NCBI GenBank assembly: GCA_036279475.1
Contig: DASUJB010000190.1
Span: 1-20,646 of the forward strand
Direction: 5' to 3'
DNA from: ZC4RG19 sp036279475
GTDB lineage: Bacteria > Actinomycetota > Acidimicrobiia > Acidimicrobiales > VFJN01
Length of the DNA: 20,646 nucleotides
The notes beneath the pieces are model-generated. The model saw nothing but the letters and a program-made list of their open reading frames with translations, ran no database searches and had not been told where the DNA came from. The position numbers and the translations under genes are program-made. Shown piece after piece: positions 20,616 to 20,646 of the stretch; position 1 is the first letter of the stretch, and each line of letters begins with the position of its first letter.

Positions 20616-20646
20616 ATGTCCGAGACAGACGTTTCCGGCTCGGAGG
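20616..20646 (+). CDS. Start of the next gene, probably ribonuclease E/G (partial)
   Basis: An ATG at 20616 opens the frame MSETDVSGSE, which runs off the window. A GAAGGGA sequence at 20598-20604 lies 11 nt upstream, slightly far but usable. Ten residues do not identify the product. The RNase E/G (rne/rng) call rests on the common TIGR03960-DUF2344-rne-rplU gene order, where actinobacterial RNase E/G proteins begin with a disordered, low-complexity region. Confidence 0.45.
   Translation, partial: MSETDVSGSE

Overview
This 20.6 kb window is a very GC-rich, densely coding stretch of chromosome from an actinobacterium. The gene order suggests Acidimicrobiia or a relative, although the class is an inference. 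The backbone is an old actinobacterial housekeeping neighbourhood: (probable tig)-clpP-clpX-folC-ndk, then mreB-mreC-mreD-mrdA-rodA, then a TIGR03960 radical SAM protein with a DUF2344 partner, and the first codons of what is probably the RNase E/G gene. As I remember it, Streptomyces has the same order with valS between clpX and folC and with two clpP genes. Here clpX is followed directly by folC, and only one clpP is visible.

Layout. 1-1995: protein quality control (end of a probable trigger factor gene, ClpP, ClpX). 2025-3967: folate polyglutamylation (FolC) and nucleoside diphosphate kinase, separated by an intergenic stretch holding ten perfect copies of a 7-bp unit. 3989-5342: a divergent pair, a small flavin/F420-type PPOX oxidoreductase and an SCO6745-family protein of unknown function. 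5494-7583: two broken, head-to-head siderophore genes, a fused FecCD-type iron-siderophore permease that has lost its 5' half and an ornithine/lysine N-hydroxylase that has lost its 3' third. About six frameshifts fall between 6299 and 7341. 7736-13395: the complete cell-elongation operon (MreB, MreC, MreD, PBP2, RodA). 13437-17767: an accessory envelope-type cassette, with a 798-residue polytopic membrane protein on the minus strand, divergent from a membrane-anchored GT2 glycosyltransferase that overlaps a SAM methyltransferase. 17848-20597: the radical SAM/DUF2344 pair, joined by an ATGA overlap.

Genes that act together are packed tightly, with stop-start overlaps of 4 nt or gaps of about 10 nt or less (tig/clpP, mreB/C/D/mrdA, GT2/MTase, radical SAM/DUF2344). 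Several transcription-unit heads share a TAGCCT, TACCCT or TAGGGT box 6-9 nt before the start codon, which points to leaderless mRNAs with no Shine-Dalgarno sequence. No tRNA, rRNA, CRISPR array, insertion sequence or phage gene was seen. The accessory insertions lie in two places relative to the conserved order: between ndk and mreB, and between rodA and the radical SAM gene.

I see no clear new defence or mobile system. The most interesting items are the uncharacterised radical SAM/DUF2344 pair with its C-terminal cysteine cluster, the decayed siderophore locus, the heptanucleotide repeat before ndk, the recurrent leaderless-promoter box and the envelope cassette with a G-quadruplex-like tract between its divergent genes.
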